Numbered from the stretch's first letter, positions 31,440-41,019 are shown. The stretch: DNA of 64,000 nt from Kitasatospora sp. NBC_00240 (GCF_026342405.1 NZ_JAPEMU010000001.1:8370001-8434000), one strand, 5' to 3'. Program-made: numbers and translations. Notes: generated by a model from the sequence alone, not told the origin.

Positions 31440-32100
31440 TGAATTTCGAAGGCCGACGACGGTGGGGTGCCACCCGTCCCGATCCCTCCGGGCCGGCCGT
31501 ACCACTCGCTGATCTTCGCGGCCCAGGTCGCGGCCGGGGCCCCGGCGGAGGTCGAGCTGTCACTTCCGACGCCGCCGGCGCCCGGCGGCCTGACGAGAGC
31601 GACGCGTGGGAGGAGCGCGGCCGGCCGGTCGGGCCCACCTGGCCACAGCTGCTCCCGGAACCGGAGGCCGGGCTGTCGGTGGCCGACCTCGACGACCGAC
31701 CACCCGACGAGGACCCGGGCCTGCCGGAGCTGATCGTCGGCCCCCGGCGACGCCTTCGTCGACGCGGCCCGGTCCGGCGGGAAGGAGCGGGTTGAAGGCC
31801 TGGCCCTCACCTGCCCCGACTGCGGTGTCGGCCGCCCTCGCTGCTGCTCCCCGGCGCGATCCTCCCCGGCCCCATCCTCGCCGACGCGACCGGGATGCGC
31901 CGTCACACCGTCCTGCGCCGGGTCGCCCACGCCCGACGTGACCGGGCCGAGTACCTCGCGGCACGTGCGGAGGAACAAGGCCGGGGGTGTCCACGCGTAG
32001 GGGCTGATCAGGCCCGGAAGGCGAGAGATCGTCAAGACCCGTGGACGGATGGGGATCGGCGGCTTGACAGGCGGGCAATCGTCCGGCGAAGTTGGTCACT
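31440..32100 (+). pseudogene. Decayed coding sequence (fragments in several frames)
   Basis: Several stretches have coding-like composition but no continuous frame. DESDAWEERGRPVGPTWPQL to GLPELIVGPRRR (about 31598-31785) stops at a TGA. A second part, ILADATGMRRHTVLRRVAHA with ARRDRAEYLAARAEEQG (about 31868-31985), reads like the C-terminal helix-turn-helix of actinobacterial plasmid-type proteins. I judge this a broken gene of mobile origin. The region 30992-31440 holds no supportable gene. Confidence 0.3.
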
Positions 32101-32121
32101 TTGACGGGCCGGGGGGAACTG

Positions 32122-33396
32122 GTGGTCGGTGGGCGGGGCTGGGTCGCCGCTGTGGCAGTGGTGGCGGTGCTCGGGCTGGGGTCGTCGGGGTGCTCCGGGG
32201 CTTCGAGCCCCACGGTTGGCACTGGTGCCGCGGTCGAGGTTGATGCCGCGAGCTCGCTGGCGGATCAGCCGGTGCACCTGCGCGTCACCGGGCTGGCGGC
32301 GGACGACGAGGTCACCGTCGCCTCCGCGGCAACCGACTACGCGGGGAAGGAGTGGCAGGGGCACGCCCTGTTCCGCGCGGACGCCGATGGTGCTGTCGCC
32401 CTCGACTCGGCCGTCCCGCTCTCCGGTACCTACCGGGGGGCCGACGGGATGGGCCTCTTCTGGTCGATGGACCCGCCCACGGGCAATCCCGACCAGAGCG
32501 CATTCGTGCCGATCTACCCCGAGCTGAAGCACTCCTACGATGTACGGATCACCGTCACGGCGCACGGGCGCCGACTCGCCACACGCACCCTCTCGCGCCA
32601 ATTCGTCGCCGACGGGGTCAGCACCAGGACACTCACCCTCGCCATGGACCAGGTCATCGGCGAGCTGTTCCTCCCTCCGGCGGGTGCCCCGGGGCACCCG
32701 GCGGTCCTGGTGTTCGGCGGATCCGAGGGCGGGAACAGCCAGAAGTACACGGCGGCGCTCCTGGCCTCACACGGCTACCCCGCCCTCGCCCTGGGCTACT
32801 TCGCGCTCCCGGGGCTGCCCGCGACCTTGCACGACATCCCCCTGGAGTACTTCGCCACCGCAGCCCGCCTGCTGGCAGCCCAGCCGGGCACCGACCCCGC
32901 GCACGTGGTCGCCATGGGCTACTCGCGCGGCAGCGAGGCTGCCCTGCTCCTCGGCGAGAACTACCCGGCCCTGATTCACGGAGCGGTCGTCTACTCACCC
33001 TCTGCGCAGGTCAACCCCGGTCTTCCCGGTGGAGGCAACGCGTGGACCAAGGACAGCCGACCCATCGCGCAGGAGACGATTCCGCTCGGCCAGGTCAGCG
33101 GCCCCGTCCTTGCCCTTGCCGGTGCCGACGACCTGCTGTGGCCCTCCCCGATGTGGACGCGGCAGATCAACCAGGAACTCGCCGCCGCGAACGACAGCCG
33201 CCCGCACGAGGAACTGATCTACCCGAACGCCGGGCACGGCGTGGGCACCTTCCCCTACCTCCCGGCCGGCACCCGGACCGTCAATCCGACCAGCGGTCGG
33301 CTGGACGACCTGGGTGGCACCCGCGCGGGCAACGCGGCCGCGCAGTCGGCTGGTTGGCCCAAGGTGCTGGCACTCCTCGCCGAGCCCACGTCCTGA
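32122..33396 (+). CDS. Exported acyl-CoA thioesterase/BAAT-like alpha/beta hydrolase
   Basis: A 424-residue protein with an N-terminal hydrophobic signal (WVAAVAVVAVLGLGSSGCSG) that ends in a possible lipobox GSSGC. An Ig-like BAAT N-terminal domain (about 45-190) precedes the hydrolase: nucleophile S268 in MGYSRGSEAAL, acid in AGADDLLWPS and H in PNAGHGVG. Intracellular homologues hydrolyse acyl-CoA or transfer acyl groups; an exported copy may act on other thioesters or esters. GTG 32122 after CGGGGGGAACTG is chosen because it gives a sensible signal peptide; an upstream TTG at 32092 is possible. Confidence 0.8.
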   Translation: MVGGRGWVAAVAVVAVLGLGSSGCSGASSPTVGTGAAVEVDAASSLADQPVHLRVTGLAADDEVTVASAATDYAGKEWQGHALFRADADGAVALDSAVPLSGTYRGADGMGLFWSMDPPTGNPDQSAFVPIYPELKHSYDVRITVTAHGRRLATRTLSRQFVADGVSTRTLTLAMDQVIGELFLPPAGAPGHPAVLVFGGSEGGNSQKYTAALLASHGYPALALGYFALPGLPATLHDIPLEYFATAARLLAAQPGTDPAHVVAMGYSRGSEAALLLGENYPALIHGAVVYSPSAQVNPGLPGGGNAWTKDSRPIAQETIPLGQVSGPVLALAGADDLLWPSPMWTRQINQELAAANDSRPHEELIYPNAGHGVGTFPYLPAGTRTVNPTSGRLDDLGGTRAGNAAAQSAGWPKVLALLAEPTS

Positions 33397-33832
33397 CGCC
33401 CGTCCCGCTGTGAAAGCCAGGTCAGGCGCGGGTGGGTGCTCAGTCTCCCTGGCCCGGCGGTCCGGCCGACGGCCTCACACGCTGCCGGCTCTGTGCCAGG
33501 ACGGCCTCCCGCGCGTCCTTCCCGTCCGTCAACCGACGGCTCTGCTCTGCGCGCACCGCGCGCCGCCGTCCGCTCGGTGACCTGGTGTCCGACGTCATCG
33601 CCGTCGAGCAGCGCCGTCGAGCAGCGCCGTCGGGTTCGCCGTCCTTGCCTGCCGGCAGTGGCGGCACGCCGGGGTGCGCCTGCACATGACGGGAGTGCTG
33701 TTTCCCCACGGGGAGTGCTGTTTCCCCGCCCCCCGAAGGCCCTGGCTGCCACCGGCTTCACCTTCCCGGCCTGCGCAGCTGCGCCTCGATCCGGTGTGAT
33801 TACGCGGCAACCACACCTGGCGGGCGACGGGG
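33397..33832. other. Intergenic region with short tandem repeats
   Basis: No gene is supportable. GTCGAGCAGCGCC is repeated at about 33601-33626. A 20-bp unit beginning GGGAGTGCTGTTTCCCC is repeated at about 33691-33727, and each copy is itself a small GGGGA/TCCCC hairpin. The region separates the BAAT-like gene from the convergent MFS gene and may terminate both. Confidence 0.5.
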
Positions 33833-35264
33833 TCAGGCGGGAGCCGGTCGGGCGCCCTGTTCCGGTCCGGTGGGCCCGGCCGGCAGCAGGGCTGCCGGGA
33901 CCAGCGCCAGGGCGGTCAGGGCGGACAGGGCGAGCAGAGTGGGGCCCGGTGGCGGAGGACCGCCCGCGGTGGTGAGCCCGGCCGCGACCGCGATGCCGAG
34001 GGTGGGGCCGATGTTGACGGCGGTCTGCTTGAGGCCGCCGATCACCCCGGCGTACCCGACCGGGGCCTCGCCGACCACGGTGCCGGTGACCATCACCGTT
34101 GCGAATCCCGCGCCGAGCACGGTGAAGAGCAGCCCGGTGACGGCCCAACCGGTCTGCGGGCCGAGTCGGGACAGGCCGGCCGTGCCGAGGACGAGCAGGG
34201 CGGTCCCGGTCAGCGCGGTGGCTCTCGGTCCGTGGCGCCGTACGGCGACCGCCGCGAGGGGCGAGCCGAGCACCATCAGCACGGTCAGCGGCAGGACCCT
34301 CAGCGCGCTCTCCAGCGGGCCGAGGCCGGCCACGTCCTGGAGCTGGAAGGTGGCGGTGAAGAGCCCGCCGAACAGGCCGGCGGAGGCGCAGAGCAGGATC
34401 GTCATCGAGGCGGTGACCGGGCGGGAGCGGAGCACCGGGACCGGCACGATCGGCTCGGTGCTGCGGCGCTCGTGCGCGACCAGCAGGGCGCCGAGCACGA
34501 CGGTGGCGGCCGCCCCGAGCAGGGTCCGCGGGTCGTCCCAGCCGTGGCCGGGCACCCCGGCGAGGGTGTGCACCAGCAGGGCGAGCGTTCCGGCGACCAG
34601 TGCCGCCCCGGCCAACGCCGGTCGGACGGCGGCGCCCGGCCCCGCGCCGCGGCGATCGGCCGCGGGGGCGGGAACGGCGGCAGGGGCGGGGGTGGGAGCG
34701 GCGGCGGGGCATCCGCAGGGCGAGGACGGCGGCCGCCACCACCAGGGCGATCGGGATGTTGAGGACGAACACCGCCCGCCAGCCGAGGTGGTCGACCAGG
34801 ACACCGCCGAGCAGCGGCCCGGCCGCGGCCGCGAGCCCGATCCCGCTGGTCCTGACGGCTACCGCGGAGGCGATCCGGTCCGCCGGCCAGGTCCGGCGCA
34901 GCAGGGCGAGGGTGGCGGGCTGGAGCAGGGCGCCGAACACGCCCTGGAGGATCCGCAGCGCGATCACCCAGTCGACTCCGGGGGCCAGGACGATGCCGGC
35001 GGAGGTCACGGCGAAGCCGAGGGTGCCGAGCAGCAGCAGTCGGGCGTGGCCGTGGCGGTCACCGAGCCGACCGGCCACGACCAGGAGGGAGGCGACGGCG
35101 AGCAGGTAGCCGGTGCTGGTCCACTGGATCTCGGCGGTGGTGGCGGACAGGTCCTGGCGTAGGGCCGGCTGGGCGATCATCAGCACGGTGCCGTCGAGGG
35201 CGACCAGCATCGCTCCGGCCGAGGAGGCCAGCAGGGCGAATCGGCGGCGGACGGTTCCGGTCAC
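33833..35264 (-). pseudogene. MFS drug-efflux transporter (DHA2/14-TMS type), frameshifted
   Basis: The N-terminal part (start 35264, MTGTVRRRFALLASSAGAML) has the DHA2 features GRLGDRHGHARLLLLG and six to seven membrane helices up to VVAAAVLALRMP. The C-terminal half continues only in a second frame (from about 34690 down to 33833: ALAGAALVAGTLALLVH and later helices). The switch corresponds to one extra base or two missing bases near 34690-34715 in a GC-rich loop rich in GCGGCGGGG. It is a pseudogene or a sequencing error in a hard homopolymer-like stretch. ATG 35264 overlaps the TetR stop by 4 nt, so it is the pump of a TetR-pump operon. Confidence 0.8.
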
Positions 35265-35950
35265 GGGGTGGCCCCCAGGTGGGCGTCCAGTACGGCGGTG
35301 ATCAGGCGGTCGGTCCGCCCGTCGATCCCGTCACCGGTACCGGCACCCGTGCCTGTGCCTCCGGCGTCGTGGCGGGTCTCGTCCCGCTCCTCACCGGCGG
35401 CCTCCGTCGCTCCTCCGGCGGACCCGAGGACGAGCTGCAGGCTGCCCCAGGCGGTGAGCTGGGCGAGCCCGTGCAGGTTGGCCCAGAGCGCGGCGGCGGT
35501 GACCTCGGGCTCCTGGTGGCCCGCGTCGGCGAGGAGCGCGACGATGGCGCCGAACAGCGGCAGGGTGGACTCGCGCAGCGGAGTCCGGTCCGAGGGATGA
35601 CGTTCGCTGTCGAGCAGTTCGTGACGGAACATCAGCTCGAACATGCCGCGGTGCGTCAGCGCGTAGCCGACGTACGTCCGGCCGAGCGCGCGGAGCCGTC
35701 CGTGCGGCGTGTCGACGCCCTCGGTGGCGACGGCGAAGCGGGTAGCCAGCTCGGCGAAGCCGCGACGGGCGATCGCGGCGAGCAGGTCCTCGTGGGTGGG
35801 GAAGTAGCGGCGCGGGGCGCCGTGCGAGACCCCGGCGCGGCGGGCGGTCTCGCGCAGGCCGACGGCCGCGGCGCCCCCGGTGAGGACGAGTTCGACACCG
35901 GCGTCGATCAGCCGCTCGCGCAGCGCCGGCGGGTTCTGGGGTTCTGGCAT
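35261..35950 (-). CDS. TetR/AcrR-family repressor of the adjacent MFS pump
   Basis: A 229-residue TetR regulator. The helix-turn-helix is AVGLRETARRAGVSHGAPRRYF. A TetR_C-type effector domain follows, and the C-terminus has a Gly/Thr-rich linker (GGTGTGAGTGDGIDG). ATG 35950 is only one base from a strong palindromic operator, implying autorepression of the TetR-MFS unit. Confidence 0.9.
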   Translation of the reverse strand: MPEPQNPPALRERLIDAGVELVLTGGAAAVGLRETARRAGVSHGAPRRYFPTHEDLLAAIARRGFAELATRFAVATEGVDTPHGRLRALGRTYVGYALTHRGMFELMFRHELLDSERHPSDRTPLRESTLPLFGAIVALLADAGHQEPEVTAAALWANLHGLAQLTAWGSLQLVLGSAGGATEAAGEERDETRHDAGGTGTGAGTGDGIDGRTDRLITAVLDAHLGATP

Positions 35951-35951
35951 G

Positions 35952-35991
35952 GACAGTGTCTACCAGGTGGTGGTAGACACTGTCTACCACC
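35952..35991. promoter_or_regulatory. Overlapping double palindrome (TetR operator)
   Basis: GACAGTGTCTACCA (35952-35965) and TGGTAGACACTGTC (35971-35984) form a perfect 14-bp inverted repeat with a 5-bp spacer. The right arm also forms a second perfect dyad, GGTGGTAGACA-C-TGTCTACCACC (35969-35991). This gives three GTAGACA half-sites that could load two TetR dimers. It immediately precedes the TetR start codon. Confidence 0.75.
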
Positions 35992-36039
35992 GTCGCGGCG
36001 GGGCCGGAGTGAGGCAGAGCAGGCGGGGCGCGCGCTCAG

Positions 36040-36480
36040 GCACAGGAGGAGGGACCGGCGCCCCAGGGGTACATGCGGCGCAGGCGTTCGGGACGAGCGT
36101 GCCGGGGACGGTGCCGTGGTGCGTCCAGGAGGCCCCGCCGCCGGCGGTGCCGAGGTGTACCTCGCTGCCCCTGGATCCGGAGATCCGCCACAGGTGGTCG
36201 TTGAAGGCGCACATGGCCACCGGCTGCCTCACCACCCGGTCGATGTTGTTCCTGTACGTCGGGCGCCACCGCGGGCTGTCGTGGGCGTTCACCCACGGGA
36301 CGCCGTCGGTGCTGACCACTGTCAGTCACAGCCGGCCCTTGTACCCCGACGCCAGGGACGGCCCCACCCGGGATTTGTGGGTCGGGGACGTGGCGACCCC
36401 GCTTACGTGGTCCTGTCGAAGGACCGCCAGTACACGCTGTCGTCGTTGCCTGTGACGGCGTGGAGGAGCTCGCCGACGCC
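36040..36480 (-). pseudogene. Remnant of a lectin/sialidase-like beta-propeller protein
   Basis: On the minus strand ELLHAVTGNDDSVYWRSFD (from 36476) is followed, after a one-base frame change near 36403, by TSPTHKSRVGPSLASGYKGRL, a TGA stop, then VVSTDGVPWVNAHDSPRW to FNDHLWRISGSRGSEVHLG. These are successive blades of the propeller type found in secreted actinomycete lectin-like proteins (PAL-type and FNDxLW repeats). One frameshift and one in-frame stop show decay. It abuts the TetR operator and may be the lost end of a larger gene. Confidence 0.45.
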
Positions 36481-36552
36481 GGCCGCCTCCGGGTGCCCGG
36501 GGCCCGATGCGGGAAGCTTCACCCGGAAGGTCGGGTCGATCCGGGGGTGGAC

Positions 36553-37362
36553 ATGGACGCGGTGCTGGAGTGGGGCGCCCGGCGAGGGGTGGCCGAGGTG
36601 GTCGCCGGGGCCCTGGCGGTGAACGTCGGAATGCTGGTGGTGTCGGTGCTGGTGGGCGGGCTGCTGGTGCGGCGGTTCGGGCAGCGCCGGGTGACGCCGG
36701 AGCCGGGCCCGGTCGGCCGGGCCGAACGGACGTTGGTGGCCACCGCCGTGGTGCTCAACGCTCTTGTGGGGGTGGCCGGTTGGCTGCTCTGGCGGGCCGG
36801 CTGGATCCGGTTGACGGCGGACACCGGGCTGCGTGCGCTGGTCGAACTGCTGCTCTTCACCCTGCTGATGGACGCGTTGATGTACGCCGGCCACTGGATG
36901 GCCCACCGCCGTCGGCTGTACCAGCTGGCGCACGAGATGCACCACCGCTACCCGGACCCGCGGCCCTCGACGCTCTTCGTGCTGCACCCGCTGGAGGTGC
37001 TCGGCTTCGGCGGGGCCTGGCTGGTGGTGCTCTGTCTTTGGGGCATGTCGATCGTGGCGGTCGGCGGGTACGTGGCGGTCAACCTGGTGTTCGGGCTGCT
37101 CGGCCACCTCGGGGTGGAGCCGTTCCCGGCCTCCGTCCGGCGTCGACGGCTGTTCCACTGGGTGGCGCTGCCGATGTTCCACGCGGGCCACCACGCCGAC
37201 CCGGGCGTCAACCTGGGCTTCTACACCACCGTCTGGGACCGGCTGTTCGGCACCGTGGACCCGGGCTACGACCGGGCGCGCGCCGCCGATCGGCCGCCGC
37301 CGGCGGGAGTGACCCCGGGCCGGGAACCGGGGGATCCGACCGGCACCGCAGAGCCCGTCTGA
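36553..37362 (+). CDS. Sterol desaturase / fatty-acid hydroxylase superfamily membrane enzyme
   Basis: A 269-residue integral membrane di-iron enzyme. It has four or more hydrophobic helices and the histidine clusters HWMAH, HEMHH and FHAGHHAD that ligate two irons. The family hydroxylates or desaturates lipids, including hopanoids, carotenoids and fatty acids; the lipid here is unknown. The C-terminal tail is proline-rich. ATG 36553 is chosen; GTG 36547, two codons upstream, has similar support. An upstream in-frame ATG at 36460 would overlap the decayed propeller gene and lacks a ribosome site. Confidence 0.85.
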   Translation: MDAVLEWGARRGVAEVVAGALAVNVGMLVVSVLVGGLLVRRFGQRRVTPEPGPVGRAERTLVATAVVLNALVGVAGWLLWRAGWIRLTADTGLRALVELLLFTLLMDALMYAGHWMAHRRRLYQLAHEMHHRYPDPRPSTLFVLHPLEVLGFGGAWLVVLCLWGMSIVAVGGYVAVNLVFGLLGHLGVEPFPASVRRRRLFHWVALPMFHAGHHADPGVNLGFYTTVWDRLFGTVDPGYDRARAADRPPPAGVTPGREPGDPTGTAEPV

Positions 37363-37903
37363 ACAAATGATCACCTGGCCGGTTCGCGGAGCCGGAGGAC
37401 CAGGGAGGCCGGGACAATGCCGGCGTGGGGGATTCGGATGCCGTCGAGGGCCTGGGTTCCCCGCCACGTCCGGCCGCCACGGCCTGCGCGCCGTCGGGGC
37501 CGGGCCCGCGGCTGCTGGGTGCCGCCCTGCGGCCCGCCGCCGGTCGCGCCTTCGTTCCCAGGGCCGCCCGCCGCCCGCTGCTCGCCGCCTGCCCGTCCCG
37601 GCCGTGCTGCCGCTCCGTTGTCGGGATCGCGGTCGGCCGGCCGGCGGTCCTGCCTGAGACGGCGTCACAGTCCGTGGAGGGCCGGTCCCGTCGGCACGCA
37701 GGGGCACCCGCCGGGAAGTGCGGCCGCATCCGCGACGGCAGCGGCCCTCCCCGCACGGGCGAGGGCCGGCCGCGTGAGGCCCCGCCCCGCCAGGTACGGG
37801 CCGTGCGGCCTCTCCGCCCCGGTGACCGGCGCCCGCCGACGCCCCGGCCCGCCAGGGGCCTTGTGCGGCGGCGGCCGCCGGCGTCGAGGGCGGCGGTGCG
37901 TCC
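37363..37903. other. 540-bp region without a supportable gene
   Basis: GC-rich sequence between the desaturase-like gene and a convergent membrane protein gene. Open frames exist on all strands but have repetitive Arg/Pro/Ala composition and no start context. Nothing else was recognised. Confidence 0.5.
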
Positions 37904-39022
37904 TCACTCCTTCTTGTCGGCGCTTGTGCCGGCCGTCGGCTTTCCCGTGTTCGTGAGCGTCTCCTGGGCACGCGTGTCGACGAAGCGGGTCACCAGATGC
38001 TGGGAGGCGCCGAAAACCACGCCCCACGCCAGGACCTGACCGCTGCTGTCCAGGTTGCTGAGCCCCGGGATGAACTCGCCGCGAATGAGCAGCACACCGA
38101 GAAAGGCGGAGAGAGCTCCGGTGGGCACCTTCAGCAGTGCCGCCGCCAGCGGAAGCATGTAGGGGGTGCTGGTGCCCTGGATGCGAGGCAGCGAGGCGAC
38201 GACCGTCAGGGTGGCCCCGGCCGCCCCCGCCACCTCGACCAGCAGGGCGTCCTTCCGGTTGGCCAACGTCTCCACGGTCACCGTCTCTGTGGCATCGCGC
38301 TGAATCGAAGGGCAGACGATCGTGGTGGTGGTGTCCTTCGGCTCGAAGCAGAGACTCAGCGTCTGCGGCGCGAACCAGCCGAAGAGGGCGAGCCCGGCCG
38401 CGCCGAGGAACACCACCACTGTGGCCGCGATGAGGATGTTCCGCAGACTGCGGACCCGGGTGTACTCCTTGCCCAGCTCGGTGTAGGCAGAACTGAGTGT
38501 TCCGATGAGCAGCCGGCGATCAGGGATCGCACCCCCCTGCCCATTCTGCTTCTTGATCGCGGCGGCCAGAGCGATGCGGTGCGGATCGGCTTTCCGGAGG
38601 CTGGATTCAGCGCACTCCTGCACCTCGGCGACCCAGCTGCCCAGCTCCTCGTCGGCGACGAGCTCCAGCAGGATCAACTCCGCAGCCCGAAGATTCGCGG
38701 ACGCCCGCTCCAGGGACGCCCCGGACCCGGGAGAGGCGAGACACCGCTCGCGTGCTCCTGCCTGAGCCTCTGCCAGGAGCGTGGCCATCCCCGCGATGAG
38801 GGCCTTGCGAACAGGGTCCTCCGGCTGGCGGAGCCGTTCACGGTCCAGCTGCACGGCCAGGTAGCGCGCCCGCACGAGAGTGCGCTCGCGCCACGCAGAC
38901 GTTCGGCGGTCCGCACCGAAGAACCTGGCGACCCGGGAGCCCGTCGACGACGCATCGGGCTCCGGGGGTGACCCGGGTGCCGCGGACTCCGCAGGGGGCT
39001 CGGATTCCTCGCGTTCAGTCAT
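37904..39022 (-). CDS. Membrane protein of unknown function, four predicted helices
   Basis: A 372-residue protein I do not recognise. Residues 1-35 are acidic and disordered-looking. A helical cytosolic part with SAWRERTLVRARYLAVQLD and a repeated leucine pattern continues to ~190. Then come hydrophobic helices NILIAATVVVFLGAAGLALF, a second near LVEVAGAAGATLTVVAS, a third in LPLAAALLKVPTGALSAFLG and a fourth in LAWGVVFGASQHLV. Between the first two is an external loop with two cysteines (LSLCFEP and IVCPSIQ). ATG 39022 follows CGGAG by 5 nt. The four-helix C-terminal module resembles conserved actinomycete membrane proteins lacking a known role. Confidence 0.8.
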   Translation of the reverse strand: MTEREESEPPAESAAPGSPPEPDASSTGSRVARFFGADRRTSAWRERTLVRARYLAVQLDRERLRQPEDPVRKALIAGMATLLAEAQAGARERCLASPGSGASLERASANLRAAELILLELVADEELGSWVAEVQECAESSLRKADPHRIALAAAIKKQNGQGGAIPDRRLLIGTLSSAYTELGKEYTRVRSLRNILIAATVVVFLGAAGLALFGWFAPQTLSLCFEPKDTTTTIVCPSIQRDATETVTVETLANRKDALLVEVAGAAGATLTVVASLPRIQGTSTPYMLPLAAALLKVPTGALSAFLGVLLIRGEFIPGLSNLDSSGQVLAWGVVFGASQHLVTRFVDTRAQETLTNTGKPTAGTSADKKE

Positions 39023-39248
39023 GATACTCCGTTTGTGTGCAAAGGATTGACTCTCATCATCCCTCACCGGAGTGGCTGCTGGCCGGGATTGGTCCACGCG
39101 TGGTCGATTTCTCCGCCTTGCGGGGTGTCATAAGGGGTCGCCTTTGACGCCTTCGCCGGACTGCGGGGTATGGGGACCTGTGATTCCATGGGAGCGTCCC
39201 GCCAGGCCAGCTCACCCGTTCGGGTGCGAACGTAAAGGAATTGTGACG

Positions 39249-39527
39249 ATGACAGACAGCTCGGTGACCCAGCGCTGCAACTACACCAATGCCCGGCCGA
39301 CACTCAAGCAAGGCTCGTCGGGGGATGCGGTCAAACAGGCGCAGTGCTTCCTCAATTTCTCGCTGACCGGAGAAGGGCTTGTTGTGGATGGTGAATTCGG
39401 TCCCGTGACCGACGCCGCGACGAGACGGTTCCAGCAGTGCGCCAAAATCACCGTCGATGGCCTCATCGGCTCTCAGACCTGGTCGTTCCTGACGTTCTGG
39501 GCCAACTCGACGGGCTTCGCCTGCTGA
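39249..39527 (+). CDS. Small stand-alone peptidoglycan-binding (PG_binding_1) domain protein
   Basis: A 92-residue protein that is almost entirely one PG_binding_1 domain: PTLKQGSSGDAVKQAQCFLN, then VDGEFGPVTDAATRRFQQ and the closing VDGLIGSQTWSFL. Four cysteines could form two disulfides. No signal peptide is visible from ATG 39249, which has AAAGGA 9 nt upstream, and upstream in-frame sequence offers none. The lack of an export signal is odd for a wall-binding module; non-classical export or use as a fused cargo are possibilities. Confidence 0.8.
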   Translation: MTDSSVTQRCNYTNARPTLKQGSSGDAVKQAQCFLNFSLTGEGLVVDGEFGPVTDAATRRFQQCAKITVDGLIGSQTWSFLTFWANSTGFAC

Positions 39528-39615
39528 GTCTCTTCGCCGCCCGCTGCCCATCACGGGAACGAATCTCCAAGGAGCGAATGGCGGTTGGATCGCAATCGCC
39601 AGTCGCTCCTCCCAT

Positions 39616-39960
39616 TCAGGCGGCCATGGGCACCGATTTGGCGACGATGAGCCGCTGGTCGACCTTGATGAGGTCGGGATCAGGAATCCCGTTCCACCGG
39701 ACCAGCTGATCGATCGTCGTGCCGAACATATCCGCAATGGATGTGAGCGTGTCACCCGACCTGACAATGTAGTAGGAATCGTGGGAAGAACTCGCCCGCG
39801 TGACGATCAGTCGCTGGCCGACCCTGATGAGGTCGGGATCAGGAAGATTGTTCCACTCGACGAGCTGCTCGACCGTCGTGCCGAAAATGACCCCGATGGA
39901 CGTCAGGGTGTCACCGGACCGGACGGTGTAGTAGGTGATGTTCGCGGTGTTTGTCGTCAT
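39616..39960 (-). CDS. Small double-LysM protein
   Basis: A 114-residue protein made of two LysM domains (residues ~9-55 and ~63-108), each beginning YYxVRSGDTLTSI and containing NN/NG-LPDPDLIxVxQRLIV. The two halves are clear duplicates also at DNA level. LysM binds N-acetylglucosamine polymers. ATG 39960 has no signal peptide after it. It converges with the PG-binding gene, so the pair may serve one purpose at the wall, spore coat or a tail-like particle (inference). Confidence 0.85.
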   Translation of the reverse strand: MTTNTANITYYTVRSGDTLTSIGVIFGTTVEQLVEWNNLPDPDLIRVGQRLIVTRASSSHDSYYIVRSGDTLTSIADMFGTTIDQLVRWNGIPDPDLIKVDQRLIVAKSVPMAA

Positions 39961-40136
39961 ATCTCCGAGCGTAGGCCGAACAGATCCGGCCCGCTCGGGG
40001 AGAATGGCGGACCCGCATTCGGTCAGGTCGGGCGGCCTATGCGGATGTCACTGATCCGTCAAGGGCGCCGGGTACGTGGTGGAGGCCGGGAAGTGATTCC
40101 GGCGCTCGCCGTTGGGGCGGGTGGGATCCTGAACGG

Positions 40137-40925
40137 ATGAACGAGATAGACGCTGCTCTGGCGACCGCTCGGTGGCCGCTGACCGCGGCTGGGGAGACTG
40201 ATTGGCTGCGGGACCTGGCCGACGATGACGGGATCACCGGCTTCATGCCGCCGGCACTGCCCGACGCCGCCTGGGTGCTCCACTCCATGTACGAACACGA
40301 ACTCGGGCCCACCGACATGTCCTATGTCGCGTATCAACGAGCAGTGCTGAATGGCGGCGGGCCCGAGATCATCCCGGGCCTCGATCCCGCGGACGTGTTC
40401 GGGGGGACGCCGGGTGAGCCCCGCGGCCCCCGTTGGCGCCGGCTGCGCTGGGCGGAGCTCTCGCGGCGGACCGGTGATCCCGTGGCGCCCGAGGGGCGGC
40501 TGCCCTGCTACCGCTCCTTCCCTTCGCTCCGGGAGCCGAGCGGCTGGCCTGTCGGCATCGACGGGCCGTCCGAGGGCAGCCTGGACCGGACCGACTGGAA
40601 CCGCCTGGTCGACATCCTCACCGAGCACAGCCCGCAGGGTGCCGAGACCCGCTGCCTGGCCTACTACAACCCGCTGTTGCAGAAGGCCGAGGACTTCGAC
40701 AACCTGCACGTCCGGGCCGGCACGCTCGCGGATGCCAAGGCGTTGTACGACCACCCGGAGGAGGACGGCTGGACCCCGTCCAACCTCTGGGCCCAGGACC
40801 GGTCCTGGGTCCTCTGCACGGACTACGACCTCTGGGCCACCAAAGTGGCGGGCCCTGCCCCGCTCGTTGAGGCCCTCCTGAACGACACGGAAATCGAGGC
40901 CCTCCGACTGCCCTGGGCCCTCTGA
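40137..40925 (+). CDS. Hypothetical protein, unrecognised
   Basis: A 262-residue soluble protein starting MNEIDAALATARWPL. It is rich in Trp, Asp and Pro, with segments such as YEHELGPTDMSYVAYQRAV, LDRTDWNRLVDILTEHSPQG and DRSWVLCTDYDLWATKV. The last segment is a strand-rich motif found in many uncharacterised Streptomyces proteins, some of which act as immunity or SUKH-like factors; I could not assign it. No signal or membrane segment. Coding composition is normal, so the gene is probably real. Confidence 0.75.
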   Translation: MNEIDAALATARWPLTAAGETDWLRDLADDDGITGFMPPALPDAAWVLHSMYEHELGPTDMSYVAYQRAVLNGGGPEIIPGLDPADVFGGTPGEPRGPRWRRLRWAELSRRTGDPVAPEGRLPCYRSFPSLREPSGWPVGIDGPSEGSLDRTDWNRLVDILTEHSPQGAETRCLAYYNPLLQKAEDFDNLHVRAGTLADAKALYDHPEEDGWTPSNLWAQDRSWVLCTDYDLWATKVAGPAPLVEALLNDTEIEALRLPWAL

Positions 40926-41019
40926 TCCCGACCGCCCGGCCTGGGAACGACCAGGTGCGGCCAAGAGCCCACATGAAGCGCACAGTCACAAGACCGCTGT
41001 GCCGAGGTGAGATCGGGTT

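Noticed and set aside
37425..38039. A 204-codon plus-strand frame in the gap before the membrane protein gene
   Set aside because: Arg/Pro/Ala-rich without start context and partly antisense to a gene with clear membrane helices.
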